In this document: positions 52,405 through 62,400 of the stretch, one piece after another
How positions within the stretch are numbered: the first letter of the stretch is position 1
Layout of the letters: every line of letters starts with the position of its first letter
Assembly (NCBI GenBank): GCA_020086605.1
Contig: JACBWW010000017.1
Coordinates: forward strand, 21,763,510-21,827,509
Reading direction: 5' to 3'
DNA length: 64,000 nucleotides
DNA from: Lanius collurio
Taxonomy: Eukaryota > Chordata > Aves > Passeriformes > Laniidae
The notes under the pieces: model-generated
The model's database searches: none
The model's input: only the letters and a program-made list of their open reading frames with translations
What the model was told of the DNA's origin: nothing
Position numbers and translations under genes: made by a program

Positions 52405-52860
52405 TTGGTGGTTCTAGCAATCTTCTGGCAGTTCCATGGCTTTTGTCATCTCTTATCTACAAATTTCTTTGTTCAGCTTTGTGCCTTTGAAACTTAACAC
52501 CCAGCTTTAGGTCTCTTTGCTTTTTAGCACTCAAAAGTAGTCACTATCTTGTAAGCAAGCATGGACTTATGTAGGCCTGAAGTTTTCCTAAATAAAAGAC
52601 CTACAACTAATCAGCTGCTGCCTGAAAATGCACTGGCACCCTCTCAACCGCAGCGGGTATTACAGATATTTGGGTTGACACCCACAATCACTTCAATGTG
52701 CAGGCATTGACTTCCTTGAGCCCGAGTCAAGTCCCCACATTAAGGGTGGCAGGAGGAAGCCCAGACAGAGGCTCTCATCTCCCAGATAATAGCAGGAGAC
52801 TAGGCCAGGCTGGCTTTAATCTTGTCCCTCGAATTATAATTTATCCCTTTCTACTGACAG
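52405..52860. other. transition zone into the first CpG island
   Basis: AT-rich sequence gives way to GC-rich sequence over this stretch. No gene is recognised. The change marks the left edge of the CpG-island domain. Confidence 0.6.
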
Positions 52861-53530
52861 CGAGGCACCTGGCAGGGGGGAGCCCGCCCCCCTCCGATGG
52901 ATCTCCCCTGCAAAGCGCTCGTTTCGCTGGCGGGGCGACCCGGGATCTGCTGGGCTGGCCCGTCAGGCATCAGGGCGGGACTCGTGCCCGCTGCCTGCAC
53001 CCGCATGACAGAAGTCGGGGGGCCGCGCTAACCGGGCGGAGCAGCCGCAGCCGCAGGCCGGGCAGACGGGCGGGCACAGCGCGGCCGCCGCCGCGGGTGG
53101 GGCCGCGGCACCTTCCCGGCGTGGCGGGTTCCCGCCGCCTGCCCGGCGCCAGGCCCGCGGGGCCCGGGAAGTCCCCCCAGGTGCGCCGCTCCCGGAGGCC
53201 CCGCGGCCGCTCCCGCCCGGACCCAGCAACTTGGCCGCCCCCGAGTCCCGGCGAGGGACGCGGGGAAGGGAGGCCGTGGATCCCCCGAGGGCTGCCTGCT
53301 CCGCTCGCCGCTCCCTCCCTGAGGTACCGCACCCCGGGGCCCCGCGCTGCCCTCGCCGCCCGGAACGGGCTTCGGCAGGGAGCGGACCGGGAGATGCAGC
53401 CCGAGGGGTCCCACGACCGCCGGGGCTTCCTCGCATCGGCCCCGCGGCGCGAAGGGCGCTGCCCAGGCGGCCCGCGGGGCCACTGCCCTGGGCGGGGGAA
53501 AGCTGGGCACGGCTGGACCCCCGAATCCCC
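52861..53530. promoter_or_regulatory. CpG island 1
   Basis: GC-rich with no CpG depletion: bases 53041-53100 alone contain 11 CpG. Sp1-type GC boxes occur on both strands. Long open frames cross it on both strands (for example 281 codons plus at 52698-53543 and 160 codons minus at 53028-53510), but they are Arg/Pro/Gly/Ala-rich and overlap in several frames. This is what GC-rich DNA gives by chance. A promoter or Polycomb-type regulatory island is the best reading; transcription direction cannot be told. Confidence 0.85.
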
Positions 53531-53539
53531 GTGTTTAGC

Positions 53540-54460
53540 CTAATCTAATAGCAGCAATGATTAGAGTTTATTATTATTTACGCGCTGAACTTTTCAGCTG
53601 AAGGGAAATTTAAAAATCAATAGTAAAGTCACATGCCTGACTGCTTGGACACTTACAGAAAAGCTGTTGGCCAAGGCCAATAAATCAATCCTCCTTTTTC
53701 AGTCCTGTTTGTTTCTCTTCCCCTTCCAGAATTTTCTTCCTTGCAGAAGGGAACCCACATCTAACAAGATGACACTTTGAAATACAACATGCTTGAAGCC
53801 AACATGCTAATTATAGATTAATAGGAGGTGAAACTCTGTTGCAGTGACATAGTGAAAAAAATACAAGGTGATCAAATATATTATGTCATCAAACATATTA
53901 TGGTCGCTTAAAATCCTGTGTTTAAGACAAGGCTGCATAATCATCTCAACCCCATGACTCACTTGCACCGGCTTTTACTCAGGGAAGTGAAGTTAGAATT
54001 CACTTAAAGTTATTTTGTGGTAACCAGGCTCTCAGACCTCTGAGAGTTTTTACAGCCCCAGTCAAGGTATGTCCAGTATTTCCAGCCTGACACAGCAGCA
54101 GCCTACAGAGGAACAAGTAAATGAAATGGAAGTGTTTAACAGGCTTCACACGTTTCTTTTATTTGGATTTAAACTGAGGAGCTGAGCTGAGCCTTGAATC
54201 ACCAGCGAAGGAAGAGCATAATTACTTGTCATTATATTCATTCCAATTTATAAATAATGTTTCTGGCTTTATTTTATTCAATGCTTAATTTAAAAATAAT
54301 GATTAAATATTAGCCCTTGGGCTGCATGCTGGATTATAGCCAGATGCGTTATTACTTCTCCTTGGGACTCCGGAAATATCTAAATGGACTAGGAGGGAAA
54401 ATGAAGATTTCCCACACAATTAGTTATGATGGAAGGACAATGCTATAACTCAAGTATAGG
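53540..54460. promoter_or_regulatory. candidate conserved non-coding block between islands
   Basis: Abruptly AT-rich after the island, with many homeodomain-type words (CTAATCTAATAG, CTAATTATAGATTAATAGG, GCATAATTACTTGTC, AATGATTAAATATTAG) and no repeat or frame to explain them. Alternation of a CpG island with an ATTA-dense block recurs to the end of the window and is typical of developmental-gene regulatory DNA. Confidence 0.35.
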
Positions 54461-54793
54461 TTTTTATTGTTTTAAAACGACAAGGTGTTTCACAAGAATC
54501 AACAAATAAATGTTGGGGAAATCACACATTTTCTGTAAGGTGGTGGTACATGTCCTTGGTATCCATGCAGAGGAATACACAGCACCGAGTTTCTGGGTCT
54601 GGCTGTATATACACATATGTAAGGAAATTGTGGGTGCCTGCATATCTGCACACACACATAAATTTCTCTAATATGTTTATATGTTCAGTGGCTGGAACTG
54701 CAGCAAAATAAGTGTTCCCTGATTTGGAGCACTTCCCAGGTGCTGCAAACACTGATGAACTAAAATCCTTACGTAGAAAATGAATAGGTCCCT

Positions 54794-54888
54794 CACACGT
54801 ACACACATACACACCTCAGGAAAAAAAAAAAGAAAAAAAAAAAAGAAAAAAAGGAAGGAAAAGAGAAAGAAAGGAGAGGAAAGGGGAA
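54794..54888. repeat. CA-rich run followed by A/G polypurine tract
   Basis: CACACGTACACACATACACACC leads into about 70 bases that are almost only A and G (runs of A with GGAAGGAAAAGAGAAAG-type words). A simple-sequence region, able to form a triplex in principle. Confidence 0.85.
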
Positions 54889-54919
54889 CTCGATTTATTC
54901 TCATTTGTTTATCTCTAGA

Positions 54920-55385
54920 TTTTCCCCCCTTTCTGCAAATTCATTTGAATAGCTTTCAAGCTGCAAAATGGAAATGTGGCTCCTGCCCTCTATTTCAGCA
55001 GCAGCGTCCTGGCAACAGAGCAATTTTCTATCATCAAGGATAAATGGCATCGAACAGAACATTCTGATAAAAAAGAAAAAAAGCTTTAGCCCAAGAAGCC
55101 CATGATTGCTGCCCTTCCTGTCTATCATCCCTTTACAAAATCCTCTCCTCCAAACCTGAGCTGCATGCTGTCAGAGCTAATAATGTCTTCTAAAGAAAAG
55201 GGGAAGAAACAGCATTCATGCACAATGTTCCCATTTATTACATAGAGTGCTTATTTAAAAATTGCAAATATCTTTGTTTGGTTCACTGCAAATTAAAACC
55301 AAGATGTAGGAAGTTACACGATGCAACAATTATTCATGTCACAGCAGAGCATCAAACCCTCATATCTGGCTTTTCTATTGGTTAA
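54920..55385. promoter_or_regulatory. candidate conserved non-coding element
   Basis: Non-repetitive AT-rich text with paired words such as GAGCTAATAATGTC, CAATTATTCATGTCAC and TTTATTACATAG, lying between a polypurine tract and a TG repeat. No frame with protein character. Similar in texture to enhancer CNEs; unproven. Confidence 0.3.
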
Positions 55386-55445
55386 TGTGTGTGTGTGCGT
55401 GTGTATGTGTGTGTGTGCGTGTGCATGCGTTGTGTGTATGTGTGC
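55386..55445. repeat. TG microsatellite (imperfect)
   Basis: About 60 bp of TG repeats broken by CG and TA dinucleotides. A near-consensus splice donor (CAG|GTAAGT, GT at 55490-55491) lies 45 bp downstream. Confidence 0.9.
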
Positions 55446-55522
55446 AATGCAGGGAATATCCCTTGTTGTGAAAATAAAAACCACTTCAGGTAAGTCTGTG
55501 TTTTGTTGTTTTAGAACAAGCC

Positions 55523-55543
55523 GGGGGGGGGGGGGGGGGGGGG
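55523..55543 (+). repeat. poly-G tract of 21
   Basis: Twenty-one consecutive G bases directly before CpG island 2. Such runs are prone to slippage and to sequencing or assembly error, so the true length may differ. It can form stacked quadruplexes. Confidence 0.9.
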
Positions 55544-55569
55544 AAGTCATTACCGATTCGAAGTAGGCA

Positions 55570-56640
55570 GAGGCTCTGTGCGTGCTGTCTTTGCGTTTCC
55601 ACGGGGGTTCAGCCCCAGGACCGTGCGAAGCCTGTCAGGAAGGCTGCTGTGGGAGCGGGGTGCTTCTCTGGGGCAAAGGGGCTCCCTCGGTGCACCCGTG
55701 CCGGAGCCGCCGCTCAGCCCCCGGCCCTCGCCCCCCGCAGCTCCCCGCAAATGCTGGCGCGTTCCTGCTGGGTGCCAGCGCCGGGAGCCGCCGCTGCCCG
55801 GCTGCTAAAGGACCATCGACAACAAACATAGCTGCAGGAACAGCCCATGCCAGCGGATCGAAGGCGTTCAGAGATTATTTTAGGCAGGAGCGTGGAGGGC
55901 GTTTACACTGTATGGGGCTGTGGTCAGAACCCCTCCCCGGCCCTGCCTGGGAGGGAAGCAGGGACGGTGTGGGCACTAACAGACGGATGCACCTCAAGGT
56001 GCCACAGGCCGGGGAGAGGAAGGGGACGGCGCAACGGAACCGGAGGCAGCACCGGGTTGGGAGAGGAGGGCAGGGACGAGGCCGCGCCGGCTGGGGGGTG
56101 GGTTCAGCCCCATCGAGAGGACTTCAAACAGCCCGTCGGGTGGGATGGCTTCAAAGGCTGCTTCGCCGCCTCGGAGCTTTCCTCAGCGTGGGGACGTGAG
56201 GCCTCGGCGGGCAGGCTGCGGCCCGGGGCCCGGCGGAACGGGGAGCTCGGGGCCGCCCTCGGGAGCGGCCGTCGGGGGCCGGCGCCGCGCGCATGCTCCG
56301 CGCCGCATCACGTGCGGCGGGACCGGCCGTGTGGGGAGGCCGCCGGGCCCGGAGCCCCGGCTCGGCTCTCGGCTCGGCCACGCTGCCCCCAGGCTCTTGG
56401 AGGCAGCAGGGGGCGGATTTCTCCCTGGGGAGGCACCTGGCCGAAGCTGCGGGTATCGCCTTCGAAGGGCGGCTCTGGGCTCCGCGGAGGCCGCCGGTGC
56501 CCTCGACGTGCGCACAGGGACCAGGGCGCGCCGCTCCCCCGCCGCACCCGCAGCTCTTCTCCCCTCGGGGAGGTTTCCTCGGTCCGGCACCCGCGGCTGC
56601 CTGCCCCCGGGCGCGGCCAAGCAACCCAAACCCACAAACG
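55570..56640. promoter_or_regulatory. CpG island 2
   Basis: About 1.1 kb of CpG-dense, GC-rich DNA. Frames up to 268 codons are open on both strands at once and have only low-complexity Arg/Gly/Pro composition; no start context, domain or splice pattern singles one out. A CTCF-like motif sits at 56403-56416. Consistent with an unmethylated promoter or Polycomb target island. Confidence 0.85.
56403..56416 (+). promoter_or_regulatory. candidate CTCF binding site
   Basis: GCAGCAGGGGGCGG matches the CTCF core CCAGCAGGGGGCGC at 12 of 14 positions, including the central AGCAGGGGGCG. It lies inside CpG island 2. Occupancy cannot be inferred from sequence. Confidence 0.4.
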
Positions 56641-56739
56641 AACCAACAAATAACCCCCCAAACCACCCATTTGAAAAGCTGGGGTCGGGTCTCATGCCGG
56701 GGGCCTGGAATTCCGCCTTTCCTCACTCTTCCACACCTA

Positions 56740-57330
56740 GGCTGCAATGCCAATGACTGTTGCTTTGCCCGATGGACAAAGCAGCTAGTCAGAGCCTTTG
56801 AAGTTTAGATTGCTGTACCAAAAACTTGTGTAAAAGTTATTTTATTCACGGACCACAGGTCACCTGACGAAAAAAAAAAAATCCGAAGACAGAAAGAATG
56901 AATTATTGTCCCCGCTTTTAACCGAATATATATGCACAGAAAATTAACGTTAAAATATCTTAAGCGGGTCGAAGTCCATGACAGACTTTTTGCCCTGCTC
57001 TAACTGAGGGCTGCAGGCAGGCCGTTTGATTTATTTTCATTTTTCAAAGGAATGGAGAAAGTCGTCCGATTAGCACTGGTATTATTATAATCTCCGTTCT
57101 TAAACCTTGAAAGACCCTCGTAAACAATCGGCTCCTTCTCCCAGTCCGGTTCCCATCGCCGCTTGGTAATGACTGGAAGATTAATGACGCTTTTTTAGCA
57201 ACACCTGTCTTTTTAAGCTGTCGACACAACCAATTAATACTTTTAATTACCACTGTGAGGAAACTAACCACAACCTTTCTGATTTGATTTCGCCTCTGAA
57301 TTTTATTCCCTCTGAAACGAAGCAGCCCCA
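56740..57330. promoter_or_regulatory. candidate conserved non-coding block
   Basis: AT-rich yet CpG-retaining text between islands: ATTATTGTCCCCGC and TTAACCGAATATAT near 56900-56930, GTCGTCCGATTAGCACTGG near 57060-57080, and a dense homeodomain cluster AACCAATTAATAC/TTTTAATTACC at about 57227-57252 beside AACCACAACC (RUNX-like, 57268-57277). No coding frame of known type. The strongest CNE candidate by texture in the window. Confidence 0.4.
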
Positions 57331-57650
57331 ACTCGAGGCAGGGCGGCCGCGGGGGGCGACTCGTTTTGCTGCGGGTTTATTTTGCTTGAGGCTGGATAGG
57401 GAGATGATTTATTTAGGGGGAAAACTTGTCTTGGGTTTATTTCACATCTCTTTTCCCCGCTTCATTGGAATTATTTTGCCATCCCTTTCGAGAAGAAAAC
57501 AAAAGTGCTTGCTGACAGGACGCCGGAGCACACAAGTCCCTTGGCTCCCCGAGAACCAACCTTTCGCACCAGCGGCCCCGGGGACGGAAAGGGAAAGGCG
57601 GAAGGCACCAAGCACCCGCTTAGACAAAAGTTACCATAGAGAAAGAGCAA

Positions 57651-57668
57651 GGGTGTGGGTGTGGGTGT

Positions 57669-57716
<48 letters not shown>
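57651..57716 (+). repeat. (GGGTGT)4 running into (GT)n microsatellite
   Basis: Four GGGTGT units (57651-57674) give four GGG runs with TGT loops, a perfect quadruplex motif, followed by about 40 bp of pure GT repeat. The GT part can adopt Z-DNA. Probably length-polymorphic. Confidence 0.9.
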
Positions 57717-58530
57717 AATTCGGCTCTCGCCGATTTCAGGGCAGTTTTACCAGTGATTTCAAGGAAAGAGGTAGTGCCCCATCGACGGAGCCGGTAAGAA
57801 CAGGGACAGTGGGCACCTGAGCCCCGCAGACCGTGGGATATCGAACTGATCCCGCTCTCACCTCGGGCCTGAGCTGTTTCCTTCCTGCACCCCGATTTCT
57901 TCGGGGGTCCCCGAACTTCATCTGAATAACCCAACAGTTGAGCAGGAGATGGGGCAAAAACTTGGGGGAAAAAGGGTGTTTGTCGTTCAAACGGTATGAG
58001 TGCGATAAAAAGTTCACAGATGCCCGTGAACAGTGCCGGCAGGGCAGCATCCCTTCTCTCTCCAAAGTTCCCCCTTTAGTCGTAGGGAGTGTGAGTCTAC
58101 ATGACCGCTTCCCGACTAGCACAAAATTCTAGGAAATGAGGCTACCACGAAATCCCTGGCCTTATTCTGGGGAGATGGCAAAGTGTGTGATCAAATCTTG
58201 TCCCTACACACGTATTTCCCAAGGCGACATGAAGTGGGCAGCAGCGTATGGAAACGAAGTCGGAGCACCAGCTCGGGATGCTTAATCTCGGCCCATCCTC
58301 AGTGGGCTTTTCCCTGTCTTCCCAGCCCCCAGCTAGTGCATGTGAATTGCTGGGAGTTCTTCCGACCGAATGTAGAGAGCAGAAAAGCAGAAAGCTGTGG
58401 TGTTTGGGTTAAACAGACACCTCTCCTCCTGGTAAAGCGCCCCGTGCTGTTCCGTGCCTGCTCTCTTTTGTGTTATCGCTCATGCTGCCCAGGCCTTGCA
58501 GAGTTATGCCGTAGAGGCGATGTCCCACGT
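57717..58530. other. CpG-retaining non-coding DNA
   Basis: Intermediate GC with many isolated CpGs. Open frames (128 codons minus at 57736-58122; 116 codons plus at 58183-58533) show no recognisable domain. A possible donor GCCG|GTAAGA lies near 57793. May include an untranslated exon of the neighbouring gene, but this cannot be supported. Confidence 0.4.
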
Positions 58531-58900
58531 TAAAACAATATGAATTCGAGAACAGATCCTGAATATGAATGAGGTATGTGGTCGTATGACTGCTTTGAAG
58601 CCGTACTTCTTCGAATATGGCTTTAATTAAATGTCTTCCGGCTGTAAAAGATTACATGTTGTGCAAAATATATCCTAGCATGAAATTTACTTCCACGATA
58701 CAAAATTAGGTTACTTATAAATGTCTTCATTTAAAAAGGAAAATCGCTTGTCCTCGTTCTGTTTTCTGTTTTGTTGAACAGAGATCTCCAACGAGGAGAG
58801 AGGGTTGGGATAATATATTTATAGAGGCACGTGTAACAAAACCTGCCAGAAGCGGAGTGGGTGAGGGCTGCTCACTCAAATGCAGACAATTCACAAAACA
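58531..58900. promoter_or_regulatory. candidate conserved non-coding element with E-box
   Basis: AT-rich with retained CpGs (ATTCGAGAAC, GTGGTCGTATG, AGCCGTACTTCTTCGAATATGG) and a TTAATTAAAT word near 58624. Near the right end a TATA/MEF2-like ATATTTATAG is followed by the palindromic E-box CACGTG at 58828-58833. No repeat or frame explains it. Confidence 0.35.
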
Positions 58901-59380
58901 GGCAAGTTAATCCAGATCTGATTTGTTTCAGATCCAGCTGTCAGAACCCCGGAATACCTCCCGCGCCTCACGCCGCAGATACCTAATGTGCTCTTACCGC
59001 CCACGTCCCCTCAGCGTCCCTGCCTCCTGCCTTTATTCAGTGGTCGGGGGGAGAGGGGTCAGGGCAAACAGGTGGAGAAAGGTGACGATCTCATCTCGCG
59101 AAACATAACAATAATTCTTGCGCGATGGAGGATAACGTCGTGGTCGCACTAGGACCAGTCGGTCCGGCAAAGCAGTTTCACTCTGCCAGCGAAACCGCAC
59201 TCAGTGTCAAGAGCTGTCCCGCTCTGGACGGTGCATGCGGGCGGAATTCAGGTTGCTGGAGGCGATGCTCTGTTTGCATGTATCTCTTTACGCCTTCAGA
59301 TACGGGACCTCACCTAGCTAAGTTTCTACAGAGAGATCAGATAATGCATCCCTCCGGATTATTCTTCAAAATTAACTTTT
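58901..59380. other. CpG-retaining non-coding DNA
   Basis: Moderate GC with frequent CpG; small open frames (61 and 85 codons plus) without recognised domain. Probably part of the same hypomethylated regulatory domain. Confidence 0.4.
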
Positions 59381-59739
59381 AGATTTGTTTTTATAGTCCG
59401 TTGAGACCCTGACAAAAGAGGCTGTAGCTAGATATAGATGCGAGATAAACGTATAAAGCAAGCTCATTACACAGGAATAAGTGAAGAACTCTCCTTGCAA
59501 TCTATTCTAGATAACGAGTCTGCCCGAAGAACAAGTAAAGCCGAGATATTTACTCTTTTCCTAATAAATAAACCTCAATAACTGCATTGACTTTGCGCAC
59601 TGTTTACTACATTTCCATTCATTGCTTGGGTAAATGCATCCCTAAAGGCAGAGTAAATAATTGCACTGATCTCAACAAGGGAAATGTGTAGACATTTGAA
59701 GTGTACTAAAAATAAACGAAGGCAAAGAGACTGAAGAGA
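59381..59739. promoter_or_regulatory. candidate conserved non-coding element with GATA and FOX words
   Basis: The block has GATA-like (GCGAGATAAACG near 59440, CTAGATAACG near 59507) and forkhead-like words (CTAATAAATAAACC near 59560, AAAATAAACG near 59708) and keeps CpGs in AT-rich context. No repeat or coding frame. Enhancer-like texture only. Confidence 0.35.
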
Positions 59740-60580
59740 GAGGACACCGCGCTCGTTTGCCGTAATTAAAGCCTCTGCTTTCTCTCGCCAGAATCCGAGA
59801 CTTCCACAGCGCAGCCGGGGTGACACGTTCCCTGCTGGTGTCACCGGCTCAGCACACGAGTGGCCGTGGGGAGCCGAGGCTGAATCCGGCATGTCTGGGC
59901 TCGGGAGGGCTCGGCGCGGCGCCTGGCTCGGGGGTGAGACTGGACGCTACCGCAGGAGAAACTGCAGCCTCTCTGATGACTTAAAAGAGCCTCGAGTTTT
60001 CGTTCTCCTCTGAGCTCTTCCAAGATGGGCACTTAAGAGCGGTGGTGGGTTGGGGTTTTTTTTGTTGTTGTTTTGTTTTGTTTTTATTTTTTAATTGAAT
60101 TTCATCATCTTCTGCCAGATAAAAGTTTTTCATTTAATTGTTGTTGAGGGTTTTTCTTTCATTGGAAAAGAAAACAAAACAACATTAAGTCCCCGCTAAA
60201 ACAAACGTCTGCTTCTGCAGCACCCGGGCAGGCGGGGACGCCTGCCAAGTGAAAGCCTCACAGGCGGCGGTCTGCAAACCTGCGGCAGCGTTCAGGGAGG
60301 TCCCCCGTCCCTCGGAGGGGAAGATCCCCGCACGCCGCTGCCACGTAAGGCTCCCAGCGGAGGGGCGACGGAGGCACAGCCACCCACTCAGTGTCTTTAC
60401 GAGGATCACGTATGCCGAGGCCAGGCTCGCCGTATGGGCAGAGGGGGAGAGACCTGTCCGCGGGATTTCACTTAAGGCGGTGTGGGTGCACACCTGGCCA
60501 GGTGCGGAGAGAGGCGGGCGGCCAGGGCCTCCGCGGGTGTTCCGTCCTCCAGCTGAGCAGCCACTCGCTTGAAACCTAAT
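59740..60580. promoter_or_regulatory. CpG-rich region 3 (two clusters)
   Basis: CpG clusters at about 59745-59960 and 60190-60560 are separated by a T-rich low-complexity gap (60054-60170). The GC-rich parts have CpG at near-expected frequency. Open frames (102-107 codons on opposed strands at 60185-60572) overlap and carry no domain. Confidence 0.7.
60054..60170. repeat. T/G-rich low-complexity tract
   Basis: Runs such as TTTTTTGTTGTTGTTTTG and further T-rich text interrupt CpG-rich region 3. Simple sequence without recognised family. Confidence 0.7.
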
Positions 60581-60599
60581 TGCATTTTAAAGCAGGTAT

Positions 60600-60680
60600 A
60601 CACCCCCCCACATACACTTACCCCCCGTCAGGGACAACAACCAACGACAACAACACAACAAAACATTAACCAAACAAAAA
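60600..60680. repeat. C-run and (ACA)-rich low-complexity tract
   Basis: CACCCCCCCACATAC and TTACCCCCCGTC are followed by AACAACCAACGACAACAACA-type sequence. Simple sequence at the edge of CpG-rich region 3. Confidence 0.7.
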
Positions 60681-60689
60681 GCCCCAATC

Positions 60690-61160
60690 TGCGACTCTCT
60701 ACAGAGCTCACACATTGAATGAATCTATCTGTAAGGTTTTAATCACAGCCAAGGCTTCGCTACAAATCTGTACAAGAGACAGTGGCTGGTTCCCTCTGGA
60801 TCTTTCCCCTTCTGACTCCTATTATTTTGACCCAGGCTACAATATAGAAAGCGGCGTGTGTGATCCATCTGCAAGGCTGGGCTGGGGTTTACCCCCCCTC
60901 CCGCCCCCGCTCCGCTTCCCTGCCACTTCCTTCACACTCGCGGTATGGAAAGCCATTGACGCCTGCCTGTCTGTTATAATGTTAGTGGGTTGAAATCCAG
61001 AGGAGCCTCCGCTCCGCTCTTGCGCTCGCGCTGGCAGAGCTCAAATTCCGCAGTGTCTCCTTAAAATGGCTCGCTTCCAGCTTGAGGAGGTGACCTCCTT
61101 TTGCGGGTGCCTTTCCTCACCACTCAGCTGCTATTAAGACGATGGCAATAGGACATACAA
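60690..61160. promoter_or_regulatory. candidate conserved non-coding or untranslated block
   Basis: Even-complexity sequence with retained CpG and little repetition; the plus frame at 60715-60993 is open for 92 codons but has no domain I recognise. Words such as TCTTGCGCTCGCGCTGGCAG near 61018 and CCTTAAAATGGCTCGC near 61060 recall promoter-proximal or 5' untranslated DNA of developmental genes. No exon boundary can be supported. Confidence 0.3.
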
Positions 61161-61289
61161 GCAGAAGGAGAGGAGGTCATGTGTTTTGGAGTTAACAGGC
61201 TTGAGAGACCGGGGAAAAAAATATCGGCAGACTCAAGGAGAGATACTTTTCTGAGCTTCTGGTAGCTGTAAATAAAGTGGGCAAAGCTG

Positions 61290-61500
61290 CGCTGCCAGGG
61301 CAGGACAGTGGCTGACGAGCCGTACTGGGCAGCTGCTTCGCACACCAGCGTCGTGCGGCCGCGGATACCCGCGGAGCGCCGGCCGCGCGGGGCGGGGGCA
61401 CACGTTTGGCGGCCGCCGCAGCCGCGCTCCAGCGGGGAAAGCCCCGTGCATCCGCGGAGGGAGCCTCTCCGCAAAAACGCATCTGGAGCGGATCGCCGCC
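61290..61500. promoter_or_regulatory. CpG island 4 (short)
   Basis: About 200 bp of CpG-dense DNA (CGTCGTGCGGCCGCGGATACC near 61349, CGGCCGCCGCAGCCGCGCTC near 61410). Overlapping frames on both strands (up to 148 codons minus) are compositional. Confidence 0.75.
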
Positions 61501-62121
61501 AGCCAGAATATTTTCTGGCTTTCCGCTTCTCTCGAGATTTTCCGCACACTGCTCTGCCGGAGACCTCCATTCTCTCCCGAGCACCTTTTGAATGCTTTGT
61601 GGATTCGGTACTGTAGCTGAAAAAACAGGAGATCCCTCACTAATCTTTACCTTTTTCCTCCTCCCATTCCCCCTAACCCCCCGCCCCCCAGCATTTCTCT
61701 GCCACTTTAAAAAAATCCTGCTGCCAGATCTACTTCACGCGCGTACATGGGCTTCTCGCGCAAAAACACGCGAACCAACCTAATTCCTGAAATAAGTTTC
61801 TCTCGGACCTTCCCAGCTACTCTGACCGGTGTGAGACAGAAAGCCCTCTCTCGGAGTCTGGTGTGAACTGGGGAGACGGGGTATACAATCCCAGAGCGCG
61901 TCCCTCAGCCCCTGCACACTCCTTCTGGAGGAGCCTCGCCTGAGGAACGCCGCCAACTATCGCACCCCTCCCCACGAACCAAAAAACAAGATAAACCACC
62001 CGAAAGAGGGACTCCGCTTGCAGAACCCACCCTTGCAAACACCTCAGCAGGACTTCCCGGGAAGGATGGGATGAGAAACGGAACGGGGATGTTTGTTTTC
62101 CCCTGTTGTTATTGTTGAACG
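61501..62121. other. CpG-retaining non-coding DNA
   Basis: Mixed sequence with a pyrimidine-rich segment (about 61640-61700) and CpG words such as CACGCGCGTACATG near 61736. No gene is recognised. It may be promoter-proximal. Confidence 0.4.
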
Positions 62122-62150
62122 CATGAATGAATGAAAGAATGAATGAATGG
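62122..62150. repeat. (GAAT)n short microsatellite
   Basis: About seven units of ATGA/GAAT with one interruption (GAAAGAAT). Confidence 0.85.
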
Positions 62151-62400
62151 AACAGAAAGTGCTCGGAGGCATATAGGAAGCTTCTGACCGCTTACATTGA
62201 CTTCCTATTACACCCTAAAAATAGAACCCCGTTTCCTGTTGTTCGTCAGCTCCTTCTAACTGTTGTGTCTGTTGTGTGACATCTTTCGACTCACAAAAGT
62301 GACTTTAAACTACGCATATATGCTTTGGCCCTCTGAAAGTGTTATCCACAAACATCATTAAAGCGACGCGGTTTAAGGTGACACCGAAGACCGGTCGCAC
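62151..62400. promoter_or_regulatory. candidate enhancer/CNE with MEF2 site
   Basis: Non-repetitive block with a perfect MEF2 site CTAAAAATAG at 62215-62224, TGTTGTGTGACATC-like words, ATTAAAGCGACGCGG near 62358 and many retained CpGs. Sited between a microsatellite and the last CpG island. No coding frame of note. Confidence 0.35.

Noticed and set aside
52698..53543. 281-codon open frame in CpG island 1
   Set aside because: Arg/Pro/Gly/Ala-rich, overlapped by long frames on the other strand, with no domain. GC-rich DNA has few stop codons, so this is expected by chance.
55582..56808. Several 150-268-codon frames on both strands in CpG island 2
   Set aside because: Open at the same time in multiple frames and low in complexity; no start, splice or domain evidence favours any of them.
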